In this document: positions 32,765-42,316 of the stretch, one piece after another | How positions within the stretch are numbered: position 1 is the stretch's first letter | Layout: each line of letters starts with the position of its first letter | DNA from: Carposina sasakii | Lineage: Eukaryota; Arthropoda; Insecta; Lepidoptera; Carposinidae | DNA: 64,000 nucleotides | Direction of reading: 5' to 3' | NCBI GenBank assembly: GCA_014607495.2 | Contig: CP053169.1 | Span: 5,146,001 to 5,210,000 of the forward strand | Program-made: the position numbers and the translations under genes | The notes under the pieces: generated by a model | Databases searched by the model: none | Told to the model about the DNA's origin: nothing | What the model saw: only the letters and a program-made list of their open reading frames with translations

Positions 32765-35700
32765 ATGGCGTATTTAGGAAAGTCCTACACTTTGGAGAAA
32801 CATGAGCGATTCGATGAATTTATGAAGGCACTAGGTAAGTGTTAGATGCATCGATTTAAATCGATGGTTAGATGCTAATCCTAAAATTAATAAACGTAAA
32901 GTAGTGTCGGAGTAACTTTACTCTAAGGTGTAATGTGACATTTAATTTTTCTATAGAAGGTCGCAGTATCCTCGGACTAAGATCATGATCTTCCTGCCCT
33001 ATTCCCATTATTTATGGGATGGGCGCAATATGATCTCTTAGAAATAGGCCCCCTGATTACGTAAAAACAATAGCAAAGCCGAAGCAAAGCTATAGCGAAA
33101 ATTGTACAATATTCGCCTTGAAATGTCAAAGTTCCTTTGTAATTCATTTTACGTAATACGAATTTGACAAGCAATCAGCGATTTTTGTACAATTTTCGCT
33201 ATCTCTTTGCGTTTGCTAGTTAGGTAATAAGGGGGAGGAACTCATTTTGCCAAGAGTTTATCGTTTGCATATTTTTATTTATTTTCGGTCCATGATGATA
33301 CATTTTCGTTACATAATACAACTATAACATTAGACGCATCACGTAGGCTAGGTATCACACCAGTGAACATGTACAATGTACATAACTGCTAAGTTTTATC
33401 GAAATCAGTTCAGTAGTTTTTACGTGAAAGAGTACCTACCTATAACAAACATCTAAGCATCCATTTTATAAACTGAGCAATATACGCGAGTTTTGCTTGC
33501 TTACAACACACACTTAGTTAAAAAATGTGTCTTGTGCTGGCGTTCCCATGTTGTCGGCTGTCGGGCTCAGATTTTTATGTTCCTACAGTTCCAGTGGCAG
33601 ATTTTATTTGAAGCTATTAAATAATAGTTGGATGGCGGGACCGAACACTAGCTTCATATAAAATTATAATGGAACATCCGATAAAATCAGAACCCCACAG
33701 CCGACAAATGGGAACGAGCTCTAACAAATGCATTATCTATTCTCCAATACTTTAACATTTTATTAGGTACATACTAACATATTATGCATATTTCTGCCAG
33801 AGTAATTTCTGCATAACTCTACCAGGAAACGAACTTATGCCTTTGCCACGGAGTAAAATAAGTAGTAGATAAACAGCACGATTAGCAAGCGTGTGCGTTA
33901 TCGATGACTGTAGACCTACCTATTATGGCGAAAAGCGTCATATAATATATTTAATCAGAGTTTATTACGTGTTATGTAATCAAATTACTTAAGTATATCA
34001 TTTTTAGATGCGCCAGCCGAATTCGTGGAGAGGCTGGTAAATGAAAAATCTGTAGAGAAATTGGAGAAAAATGGAGACACCTATACATTAACTCTTTCTG
34101 GGTTCCGCGATAAGACTCTTACCTTCAAATCTGGTGTAGAGTTTGAAGAACCATTTGGAAGCAGTGCAACGGTAAATATCACAATAAAATTCCTAGATCA
34201 TACTCGTAGATGATAACTTGATAAGTATAGAAAGACTTGTCAGTCGAGGAAAAATCTGTGCTTTTTCACTTGGGAGAGCAATGTGAGGCAAAGATGTTTT
34301 GGTTTGCATGATTCCGCCGACCCAAAAGTTCAGTCTTGAGCTTAGATGAAAACATTCATCTAAGGTCTTGAGGATTGATATGTTAAAGAAGGTTTGGTTT
34401 TTGAGTGGTTTGCACGCAGACGTATCCACATCACATGCAGTCAAATACTATGGTTAGTTGGCTGATGACTGGACTTGACTTTAGTTAGAATGTCCTTCTT
34501 TTCAGGCCAAAACTACCATCACCGTCGACGGTAACACCGTCACCCAAGTCCAGAAACTGAACGATTTTAGCATCAATATCAAACGGGAATTTAATGGCGA
34601 CAAGCTTGTAGCGGTAAGTGATTATGAATAAATAATAGGTTATATGTATATAATAGTGATATTATGCTTTAACGAAATAAAGACGAAATTGCGTTTTCTG
34701 AAATAACAAAATGTTTATTCACAACTTGAAAATTACAGTTTTAAGGCAACTTAACCATTCCAAAAAGAATTAACTTACCTGAAATAACAAAAAACAACAT
34801 TTAAAGCCTTTACTTCTATTTAAGTTTAAACACCTCCTCTTATTTAAATCTAATTAATGTAATTATTCTTCCACATTTTCCAAATTAACATAACCTAGCT
34901 TTTATTTCTAATCACTGACAGCCGGTGTCACGGACTTGACATTTACATCTAGAAGTACATAGATAATAAATCCTTAAAGAGGTTGAACACTAGTGTAGTA
35001 ATACTCTTTACATCTCCCCCCCTCGGAGAGAACAAATCATAATGATTGTTCGGTTAAGAGACTACTGGTGATAACTTTGTAACATGATAAAAATTTGATT
35101 CCGCCTTCTTATGTCCAGCATCAACTTCATAGATTGAATTTGAAACCTTCCTCATAATTTTGTATGGTCCGATCCTTATTTCATCCATCTTCTTCCTATT
35201 AAGCCGGTTTCCATTTTCTACATATACTCTATCACCCACTTCAAATTTATAATCTTCTCTTTTCTGGTCATATATTTTTTTATTATATTTGTGAGATTTC
35301 ATTGAATTTTCAAATGCTAATTCTCTGTCTCTTTTCAGCTCTTCTATTGTGCATCTTGATTTCAATTCCAGGGGCAAAACATCCGTTTTCTCTCCTTCCA
35401 AAAGATATTTTGGGGTGAACTTCGTGACTGTATGTTCTGTTTCGTTATATTTTTCAACACATTTCTGTGCAATAGTTGTCCATGCTGTTTTTCCCTTATC
35501 TTCGTTTATTTTGCACCTTATCTTATTGACTAGAGTTTGGTTTAGCCTCTCATTAAGTCCATTTGAAAATGGAGCGTCCACAGCCGTAAAAACAATTGTT
35601 ATGTTTTCCTTTTTCAAGAAGTCTTTAAATTCCTTGGAATTTATGCCAGGGTATTGATCTGTTAATACCATATCGATATGATTGTTTTGTGTTACATTTT

Positions 35701-38700
35701 TCATTAACTTGATAAAATCATTGGCGTTTTGATTTTTTGATGTTAAAATATTAGCATATCGTGTGAAATGATCAACCAGCAGGTGTAAGTATTTTTTTGT
35801 GGACCTTGATCCTCCGAAGCCTCCAATTGTATCAATTGATATAATTTCAAATGGGCGTGTTGCTGGGCCTAAATGAGACATCAAACCAAATTTTGAATTC
35901 CTTCTAGATTTATTTTTTATACATATGTCACATTCATTACAAATTTTCTCAATATTTGTGACGATATTCTTTGCTGTATAGAAAGGGGTTATTTTATTTA
36001 TCATCTGGGTTCTCCCAATGTGGCAATAAATATAGTGAACATCTCTAATTAGTACTTTGCTAAATGCTTCTGATAATATAATTTTTTTTCTTGTCTTATT
36101 CTTTTTGTAGTAAATATTATTCTCCTGTATAAACTTTGATTTTCTATCTTGTAGATTTAGATTTGTGTCTTGGTCTTTTATTATATCTTCAATTTTTATT
36201 AAGTTTACAACTTTTAAAAAATCTTCATTATTGTCATGAGGTTCCAAGACTGGATTTCTGCTTAAGCAATCTGCTTCTTGGTTTGACTGACCAGGGTTGT
36301 ATTTTATCTTAAAATTATATTGGGATAAATAATAAGTCAAATCACCCAGTTCCTCATCAGTTCTAGACTTGATATTCATATTTTCTAGTGGTTTATGATC
36401 TGAATATACTATAAATTCTTTATTCATAAGCCAGTGTTGCCAATATTTTACAGCCTCCTTAATTGCCAAGCATTCTAAGTATATGGCCTTCTTTTTCTTT
36501 TGAGTGTCTGTTAATTTCTTTGAAAAGTAAGCTACAGGTTTATTTACTCCATTTTCATCTTCCTGTTTTAATACAGCTCCCACTCCTTTAATACTGGCAT
36601 CTGTATAAATTTGTATTGGTTGTTCTGGGTCAAATATTTTTAGAATTGGTTTCGAACATAGTAATTTTTTTATTTTATCAAATGATTTTTGGCATTCTTC
36701 GGTCCATGTGAATTTTACGTCTTTCCGTAATAAATTGTGCAGTGGTTCCAGGATAATGGCATTGTGTGGTACAAATTTATGATAAAAGTTGACTTTGCCA
36801 AGGAACTGACGTACATTTTTCCTTGTTTCTGGTATGGGAAAGTTATTGACAGCTGTTAAATAATCTTTGAGAGGTCTAACTGAATTATTTTCTATTATAT
36901 GTCCCAAATACTTGGCGTGATTCTTTGCAAAAGTGCATTTCGAGAATTTTAGTCGAAATCCTTCTTTTTGTATTGCATCAAGTAGTTTTGATATATGTGA
37001 TATGTGTTCTTCAAAACTTTTAGAGAAAACTAGGATATCATCAATGAAATTCACTGCAAAGTCTGAGAGTTCATATTTTCTTATTATATTTCTTAATATT
37101 CTTTGGAAAATAGCTGGAGCTGTCTTTAAACCAAATGGAAGACATGTCCACTGGAAATGGCCTTCTTGCGTAACAAATGCTGTCTTATATCTATCTTGAA
37201 TTTTTAACGGAATGGACCAAAAAGCTGAATTTATATCAAAAGTGGAATAATACTCACAGTTTACAGTCTTTACCATCAAGTCTTCAATCAAGGGGAAAGG
37301 TTGTGATTGTGGGACAACAATTTTATTCAATTCCCGGAAATCTATACACAGCCTTGACCTTTTACCATCTTCTTTCTTATACGCTAGGGTAACCGGAGCA
37401 GCAAAAGGGCTATATGATTCCTCAATTAAGTTTTTCTTCAATAACTTTGATAGTTGATATTCAATTTCTTTTCTATCATCAGCAGTACATCTGTATGGGC
37501 GTTTGTAGCAATATTGATCTACCATCAAGTCTATATGAGCTTCATACCCACATACTGTACCAACATCATATTTATCCTTTGCGAAGACTGATTTGTATTT
37601 GTTTATTATTTTATCAATTTCAGCTTGTTTATACAAATCTAGATGACCTACTGAAATCTCAAATTCACTTAAATTAATATGTTCATTGAAATTCACTTCA
37701 CATTTGTTTATATGGTTCTTTTCTTTTTCCTGTACCTCAGAATATGGAGAAACATCTTGTTCATCTTCATTTTCCTCTTGATTTTGGACTTTATTCTCTT
37801 TTAGTGGATTAATAGATTGTATGATATTCAATTCTTCATTTTGGATTAATTTAAATTTTTTTATACAATCCAAACCAATGAGAAAATCATAGTGAAAATT
37901 TTCATTATCTATCACAAAAATATTCATTTTCCTTTCAATGTTATATATTTTTATTTTTAATGTTACCATACCTCTTGTTTTCTTCTCACCATTAATAGTT
38001 TTCAAGTTAGCTGTTTGTTTATTAAATGTATTTTCTTTATTTTCGTTTATTTTCAATAATTTTGCATTAATTAAAGACACATTTGAACCTGAATCATAAA
38101 TTGCGGTGACTTTTAAAGTGTTATTTAATAATAACTTTACTTTTATTAATGGTGGTACTTCTAGTTTTTTGGATTCTCTTTATTTAGTTCAATTTCTAAT
38201 TCTGAATTATTCACACTTTTCACAACAGATTTTTGATTTTTCTTATTGAACCAACAAGTTTCCTCGGGATGAAAACGTTTTCCTTTTTTCTCAGTGATAC
38301 AAATTTGGCATGGTTTCTTTTCTTCATTTTTTTTAATGTCAGAATATGTGAAGTTCTTTCTTTCATATTTGGCTTTCCCCACCAAATGTTCTAATTTACC
38401 TATCTCATTATAAAGATCTTCGGTTTCTTGTAATGTTTCTCTGTCAATTTTATCGCTTAGGTAATTTGGCAGGCCTGCAGCTATAAGGTCTATAAGAGTA
38501 CCAGTATCAATCGATTTTCTAACCTCTAATAACAATTTTTCTTTTTTCAGCGCATATTCAAGCAATGAACCTGTTATATATTTAAATCCAAGAGCATATC
38601 TGATCGACGACCAACCTTTGTTCCCAAATGTTTCACAGAAATTTTTTTCCCATTTACTCCACTCAGATTCAACTGTATATTTAATTAGCATACAACTATA

Positions 38701-40609
38701 CCAATCTACACTTGCACATTCCAAAAATTGTTTTAAAATTTCAATTTTTTTCTTATCTTCATCAATGTGGAAACGTTGACATTCTTTGTTGAAATCCTTA
38801 ATCCATTGGTGAGCATTTGAATTTTTACCAGTAAATTTAGCAATAGTAAAATCTTTTGAAATTTTCCCCAAATTTTGAGTTTCCGATGTTTTTTGCTTTT
38901 CTTCAAGTAATTTCTCTAATAGTTTCTCTAATGTTGCATTTGAGCTTCCAGGCAATGATATCGGATCAGATGTGTTTTCCATAATCTCCTCAAGATAAAA
39001 ATCATTAAACTGTATATTGTGTTCTTCATCTAAATATGTCTCTGATATCTCATCAGTCAAGGTTATCCATATTTTCCTGGTCTGATATCTTTTATTTAAT
39101 GTTTTTCTTATCTTAGCATAGTTAGATGTACTTGTTATTAATCCATGAAAACTTGCAGGTTGATATTCGGATGGTATGCTATAAGTTTGACCATTAGGTG
39201 TTCCTATTGAGGTTATGCAAATAATGTTTGATTTTCCATCTCCTGCTGTTTTCACACAAAAATCAAATCTCAGCCTATCCATATTTCTTGCAGAAAATGT
39301 TGTTTTATAATAGTGATATTATGCTTTAACGAAATAAAGACGAAATTGCGTTTTCTGAAATAACAAAATGTTTATTCACAACTTGAAAATTACAGTTTTA
39401 AGGCAACTTAACCATTCCAAAAAGAATTAACTTACCTGAAATAACAAAAAACAACATTTAAAGCCTTTACTTCTATTTAAGTTTAAACACCTCCTCTTAT
39501 TTAAATCTAATTAATGTAATTATTCTTCCACATTTTCCAAATTAACATAACCTAGCTTTTATTTCTAATCACTGACAGCCGGTGTCACGGACTTGACATT
39601 TACATCTAGAAGTACATAGATAATAAATCCTTAAAGAGGTTGAACACTAGTGTAGTAATACTCTTTACATGTATATGTAGGTATAAGGTCTTTTCAAAAT
39701 TAGTTATTATCTTTTGACACGAAACTAGGTAGGTAGGTAAAAAGAAACAACTTTCACTATGGGACCAACTCCGAAATAGTAAAAAAAAGCAGCTGTTTTT
39801 CGTGTCAAAAGATAATCACTAATTTTTATTTGTTTTTTGCATTAGTTTATTTAACTTTAGTTTTATTTGATTGAGCTTAATTTGATGTAGGTATTTTAAT
39901 TTAAGTATAATTTGATTTATTAAGCATGTTTTCTTTATTTGTATTGAAATGATTTATTGTATTATTGAATTAATTTAGGAATGTTGTGCTAGCCTGTAAG
40001 TGACATATACAGGATGATTTTTGGTCGTCAACGTTCCCGAAAACTACGGAATCTCCTCATCATCACGATCATTTTTCTCCATGGAAGCATACCTGGGAAG
40101 TGTCTGGTTTCCAAAATATTAGGGTCCAAAGTTGAGTAAATAGACTGCGTTTTTCTGCATAAATGCACATAGACGCGCGTAGCAGGATTTTTTCACGAAA
40201 AATAATTAATATCTGTCTATGAAAAAACTAACATAAACACTAGACACTATAAATTTCGCACGATCAAGGAATTTAATTTTTTTTTTTCAAAAAATAAAAA
40301 AAAATTCCCAGCATTTTTTTTGGCATAAACTTACTTTATTTCATGTATAGAGTACGTACCCTTCGTTAAAGGTGGCCACAAAAAAACATCCTGTATATCA
40401 GAATATTTGCTCAAATAATGTTTTTAATAATGTGTGATATTTATGTTGTTGGCAAGCCTTATTCAAATAGGTAAATAAATAAATCACTTAATTTTGGAAA
40501 GACCTTATATAGTAAATAAATTATACTAGTTACTTATGTATTTTTCTCTTTTCAGACTATTACCACATCGAAGTGGGATGGCACTGCAAAGAGATATTTT
40601 TCAGCTTAG
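32765..40609 (+). CDS. FABP5: fatty-acid-binding protein (4 exons, LTR element in intron 3)
   Basis: Exons 32765-32834, 34008-34171, 34506-34613, 40556-40609 give 131 residues. MAYLGKSYTLEKHERFDEFM signature; DAPAEFVERLV lid; NGDTYTLTLSG; FKSGVEFEEPF; TTITVDGNTVTQ; REFNGDKLVA; KWDGTAKRYFSA. The C-terminal ligand pair is R-Y-F here, so the usual Tyr of R-x-Y is Phe; the Arg remains. Intron 3 is 5.9 kb because it contains a complete antisense Ty3/Gypsy element (34649-39669) and a nested MITE pair (39682-40509). Frame and splice sites are intact. Whether the transcript reads through the LTRs cannot be told from sequence. Confidence 0.9.
33050..33234. mobile_element. MITE family M2, copy 2 (185 bp)
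   Basis: CCCCTGATTACGTAAAAACA at the left, ..GCTAGTTAGGTAATAAGGGG at the right; same length as 16376-16560 and closely similar. FABP5 intron 1. Confidence 0.8.
34649..35012 (-). repeat. 3' LTR of the intronic Ty3/Gypsy element
   Basis: Identical by eye to 39306-39669. On the + strand it ends ..CTCTTTACA. Confidence 0.9.
35013..35026 (-). promoter_or_regulatory. Polypurine tract
   Basis: In element sense CCGAGGGGGGGAGA directly abuts the 3' LTR start TGTAAAG, the normal site of plus-strand priming. Confidence 0.75.
35054..38164 (-). CDS. Pol (protease-RT-RNase H-integrase) of the intronic element
   Basis: Read in the -1 frame after the gag stop. The protease DSGS motif is at 38087-38095, then RT (DFRELN; active site FIDD near 37040 in place of the common YxDD), RNase H (YTDASIKGVGAVL, YSDHKPLE), integrase zinc finger (H-H-C-C around CNECDICIK) and catalytic core (SIDTIGG, TDQYPG, NGLNERLNQTL), ending near KLSPVV. 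No internal stop. There is no ATG before the protease: expression needs a frameshift from gag. More than 1000 residues. Confidence 0.92.
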   Translation of the reverse strand, partial: LEVPPLIKVKLLLNNTLKVTAIYDSGSNVSLINAKLLKINENKENTFNKQTANLKTINGEKKTRGMVTLKIKIYNIERKMNIFVIDNENFHYDFLIGLDCIKKFKLIQNEELNIIQSINPLKENKVQNQEENEDEQDVSPYSEVQEKEKNHINKCEVNFNEHINLSEFEISVGHLDLYKQAEIDKIINKYKSVFAKDKYDVGTVCGYEAHIDLMVDQYCYKRPYRCTADDRKEIEYQLSKLLKKNLIEESYSPFAAPVTLAYKKEDGKRSRLCIDFRELNKIVVPQSQPFPLIEDLMVKTVNCEYYSTFDINSAFWSIPLKIQDRYKTAFVTQEGHFQWTCLPFGLKTAPAIFQRILRNIIRKYELSDFAVNFIDDILVFSKSFEEHISHISKLLDAIQKEGFRLKFSKCTFAKNHAKYLGHIIENNSVRPLKDYLTAVNNFPIPETRKNVRQFLGKVNFYHKFVPHNAIILEPLHNLLRKDVKFTWTEECQKSFDKIKKLLCSKPILKIFDPEQPIQIYTDASIKGVGAVLKQEDENGVNKPVAYFSKKLTDTQKKKKAIYLECLAIKEAVKYWQHWLMNKEFIVYSDHKPLENMNIKSRTDEELGDLTYYLSQYNFKIKYNPGQSNQEADCLSRNPVLEPHDNNEDFLKVVNLIKIEDIIKDQDTNLNLQDRKSKFIQENNIYYKKNKTRKKIILSEAFSKVLIRDVHYIYCHIGRTQMINKITPFYTAKNIVTNIEKICNECDICIKNKSRRNSKFGLMSHLGPATRPFEIISIDTIGGFGGSRSTKKYLHLLVDHFTRYANILTSKNQNANDFIKLMKNVTQNNHIDMVLTDQYPGINSKEFKDFLKKENITIVFTAVDAPFSNGLNERLNQTLVNKIRCKINEDKGKTAWTTIAQKCVEKYNETEHTVTKFTPKYLLEGEKTDVLPLELKSRCTIEELKRDRELAFENSMKSHKYNKKIYDQKREDYKFEVGDRVYVENGNRLNRKKMDEIRIGPYKIMRKVSNSIYEVDAGHKKAESNFYHVTKLSPVVS
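38161..39282 (-). CDS. Gag of the intronic element
   Basis: 373 residues starting 24 bp after the 5' LTR. The central region resembles retrotransposon capsid (ISKDFTIAKFTGKNSNAHQW onward, then a CASVDWY stretch). Near the C-terminus, C-x2-C...H...C (CQICITEKKGKRFHPEETCW) is an atypical zinc-binding pattern, with a longer spacing than the CCHC knuckle. It ends in NPKN just after the slippery heptamer. Confidence 0.85.
   Translation of the reverse strand: MDRLRFDFCVKTAGDGKSNIICITSIGTPNGQTYSIPSEYQPASFHGLITSTSNYAKIRKTLNKRYQTRKIWITLTDEISETYLDEEHNIQFNDFYLEEIMENTSDPISLPGSSNATLEKLLEKLLEEKQKTSETQNLGKISKDFTIAKFTGKNSNAHQWIKDFNKECQRFHIDEDKKKIEILKQFLECASVDWYSCMLIKYTVESEWSKWEKNFCETFGNKGWSSIRYALGFKYITGSLLEYALKKEKLLLEVRKSIDTGTLIDLIAAGLPNYLSDKIDRETLQETEDLYNEIGKLEHLVGKAKYERKNFTYSDIKKNEEKKPCQICITEKKGKRFHPEETCWFNKKNQKSVVKSVNNSELEIELNKENPKN
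38164..38170 (-). promoter_or_regulatory. Gag-Pol -1 frameshift site (A AAA AAC)
   Basis: In element sense the gag codons are CCA AAA AAC TAG. The heptamer A-AAA-AAC fits the X XXY YYZ rule, and a -1 slip on it enters the open pol frame (..K K L E V P P). The gag stop follows immediately. Confidence 0.85.
39306..39669 (-). repeat. 5' LTR of the intronic Ty3/Gypsy element
   Basis: 364 bp. The gag ATG is only 24 bp inside; in that interval I see no standard TGG-type primer-binding site. Confidence 0.9.
39682..40509. mobile_element. TIR element (TATAAGGTCTTTTCAAAATTA) hosting an M1 MITE
   Basis: Ends TATAAGGTCTTTTCAAAATTA and TAATTTTGGAAAGACCTTATA pair at 20 of 21 positions. Inside are a further inverted pair ('attatcttttgacacgaaa' / 'tttcgtgtcaaaagataat') and, at 40008-40395, a complete M1 MITE. 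FABP5 intron 3. Confidence 0.7.
40008..40395 (+). mobile_element. MITE family M1, copy 5 (nested)
   Basis: TACAGGATGATTTTTGGTCG to ..AAAAAAACATCCTGTA, flanked by TATA on both sides. Confidence 0.8.
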
Positions 40610-40884
40610 GTATCTACTTACCTACACGTTAATTTATTTGTTTATTTATTTTTGATATATCTCAGCTTTGTAAGTGTATAAGGTATGTGGATAGACTGAA
40701 TATACTTACTTAATTTATCAATACCTATAGTCTAGTCTTTTATTGTACCTACCTAACCAACGTAAACAGCTTTAAAAATATATATATAACCAACCACTCA
40801 AAAATATCTCTTACCTATGCCATGGACGCAAACCTTCTATTACCAACTCTCAGTATAACCCCTCAATGTTGTAAAATTGTCAAT

Positions 40885-41115
40885 TAGCTCGTGCCTCGGA
40901 AAGAACGTAAAACCGTTGGTCCTGCGCCTGTTCTCTCTCCGGTCGTGTCGGCTTTCCGTCCCATCGGACTATGAGAGTAACGGAATAGAGAGTGCATCTG
41001 TGTTTGCGCACACACTTGTGCACTATAATATCTCCTGCGTACCTGGCCAATCTCCGTAGAAATTGGTCGCCTTGGCCGAAATACGGTCGGAGATCATCAT
41101 CATCATCATAACCCC
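40885..41115 (+). repeat. Retroposon 3' fragment with (ATC)n tail
   Basis: 'ctccggtcgtgtcggctttc' ... 'gtcggagatcatcatcatc'. The trinucleotide tail is typical of RTE/CR1-type LINE ends. Just downstream of FABP5. Confidence 0.45.
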
Positions 41116-41187
41116 TCAAGGGATCCACTAAGAATGCTGTGACACCGTCCTCACGATCTAACTACAAACAATATATGTATGTATGTA

Positions 41188-42137
41188 GGGGAGACCGGGG
41201 ATAGTTGACTATAGGGGTAGGTAGAATAACTGTCAAAAACTCATTCGGTGCAAAAGCTTTAAGGCAACCAGTAATGCACAAGAGTCCGTCACTGACTCCC
41301 GCTCAGTCACCAAAAAGGCGACGTTGCACACGCAAGACGCTTGAGAGAAGGAACGTAATATTGAAAAAGAACGCATGCTAGTAACTATTTTTGTCGTAAT
41401 GTTATTTGTAATAATGCCTATTTATTCATGATTATTGATTGTTCAAATATTTGTATCAATTGTTTGATTCATGTTTTTTCTTTTATATATTATTCTATTT
41501 GATTTGGACGCAGTTTTGAGATTATGGCCCTTGATAAAAAAATTTAAAGGTGGTTCGGGGCTAGTAGACTCATAAATAATGGGGCTGGTTGACCTATATA
41601 TATTATTACTATTACCAAATAACAAATATAATTTCATTAGTTACACGAGATTATTTATTACCAAATAGTTAAAGGTTATAACAAGTTATCTCATTTTGTT
41701 TGAAATACTTAATAAGTTCGTACTTTGTTTGTTTTTGGGTACTCGAATTGATTGTTTTATTTTTATAACTTGAATTTTATTGTGTTTAATCTGAAGTTGT
41801 GAAAAACCGTCTATTGGATTAAATTAATGATTTTCTATACATTTTTGTGTATTTTATACTATTTCCTCGTAAATTTTGCCCTTTTAACGTCATTGTTCAC
41901 TTTACCCCAGGTGAATAGTCAACCTACCCCAAGACTGGGGTAAGTTGACCGGTTTTTCCTTTTGTACAAAAGCTGGTTTGTACTCTATACCATAATGAAT
42001 CACGTGCATTTTTCCACTTATTTCCAAAGCTTAATAGTCAATCTAATAACTATACCTGTTTTTAAAATAATTAACTGTAAAGAAATCAAAATAGACACCT
42101 CTAAGCTGAAAATTGGTCAACCATCCCCGGTCTCCCC
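41188..42137. mobile_element. TIR element GGGGAGACCGGGG, 950 bp
   Basis: Left GGGGAGACCGGGGATAGTTG, right 'ggtcaaccatccccggtctcc-cc'; TA on both sides (41186-41187, 42138-42139). Secondary 'ggggtaagttgacc' copies occur inside. The interior is AT-rich with no transposase frame, so it is non-autonomous. Confidence 0.75.
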
Positions 42138-42316
42138 TACTTACAAGTAGGTCGATTATACATACTTATGTTGGTGTCGTTTCAGTCTTATGACCTATTT
42201 GACCATGGCAAATAAAAGATTACATAGTCGATAATGTGCAGGTATGGATTAGATTAGAGAGTACCTAACTAACTATGTAATAGGTATGGATAGTACGAGA
42301 TATGCTTAGGTATCTA

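Larger units (their letters stand above)
34649..39669 (-). mobile_element. Ty3/Gypsy LTR retrotransposon in FABP5 intron 3 (antisense, 5021 bp)
   Basis: Two 364-bp LTRs with no difference seen (34649-35012, 39306-39669), flanked by TGTA (34645-34648, 39670-39673; extendable to TGTATA). In element sense the LTR begins TGTAAAGAG and ends CACTATTATA. Gag and Pol are separate overlapping frames. A purine tract lies directly before the 3' LTR. No env frame. Identical LTRs mean recent insertion. Confidence 0.93.

Noticed and set aside
34649..39669. Endogenous retrovirus with envelope
   Set aside because: No third ORF between integrase and the 3' LTR; a plain Ty3/Gypsy retrotransposon. Same for 27042-32575.
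41092..41110. (ATC)n tract as a functional microsatellite
   Set aside because: It is the tail of a retroposon fragment; similar tails at 60387 and 60472.
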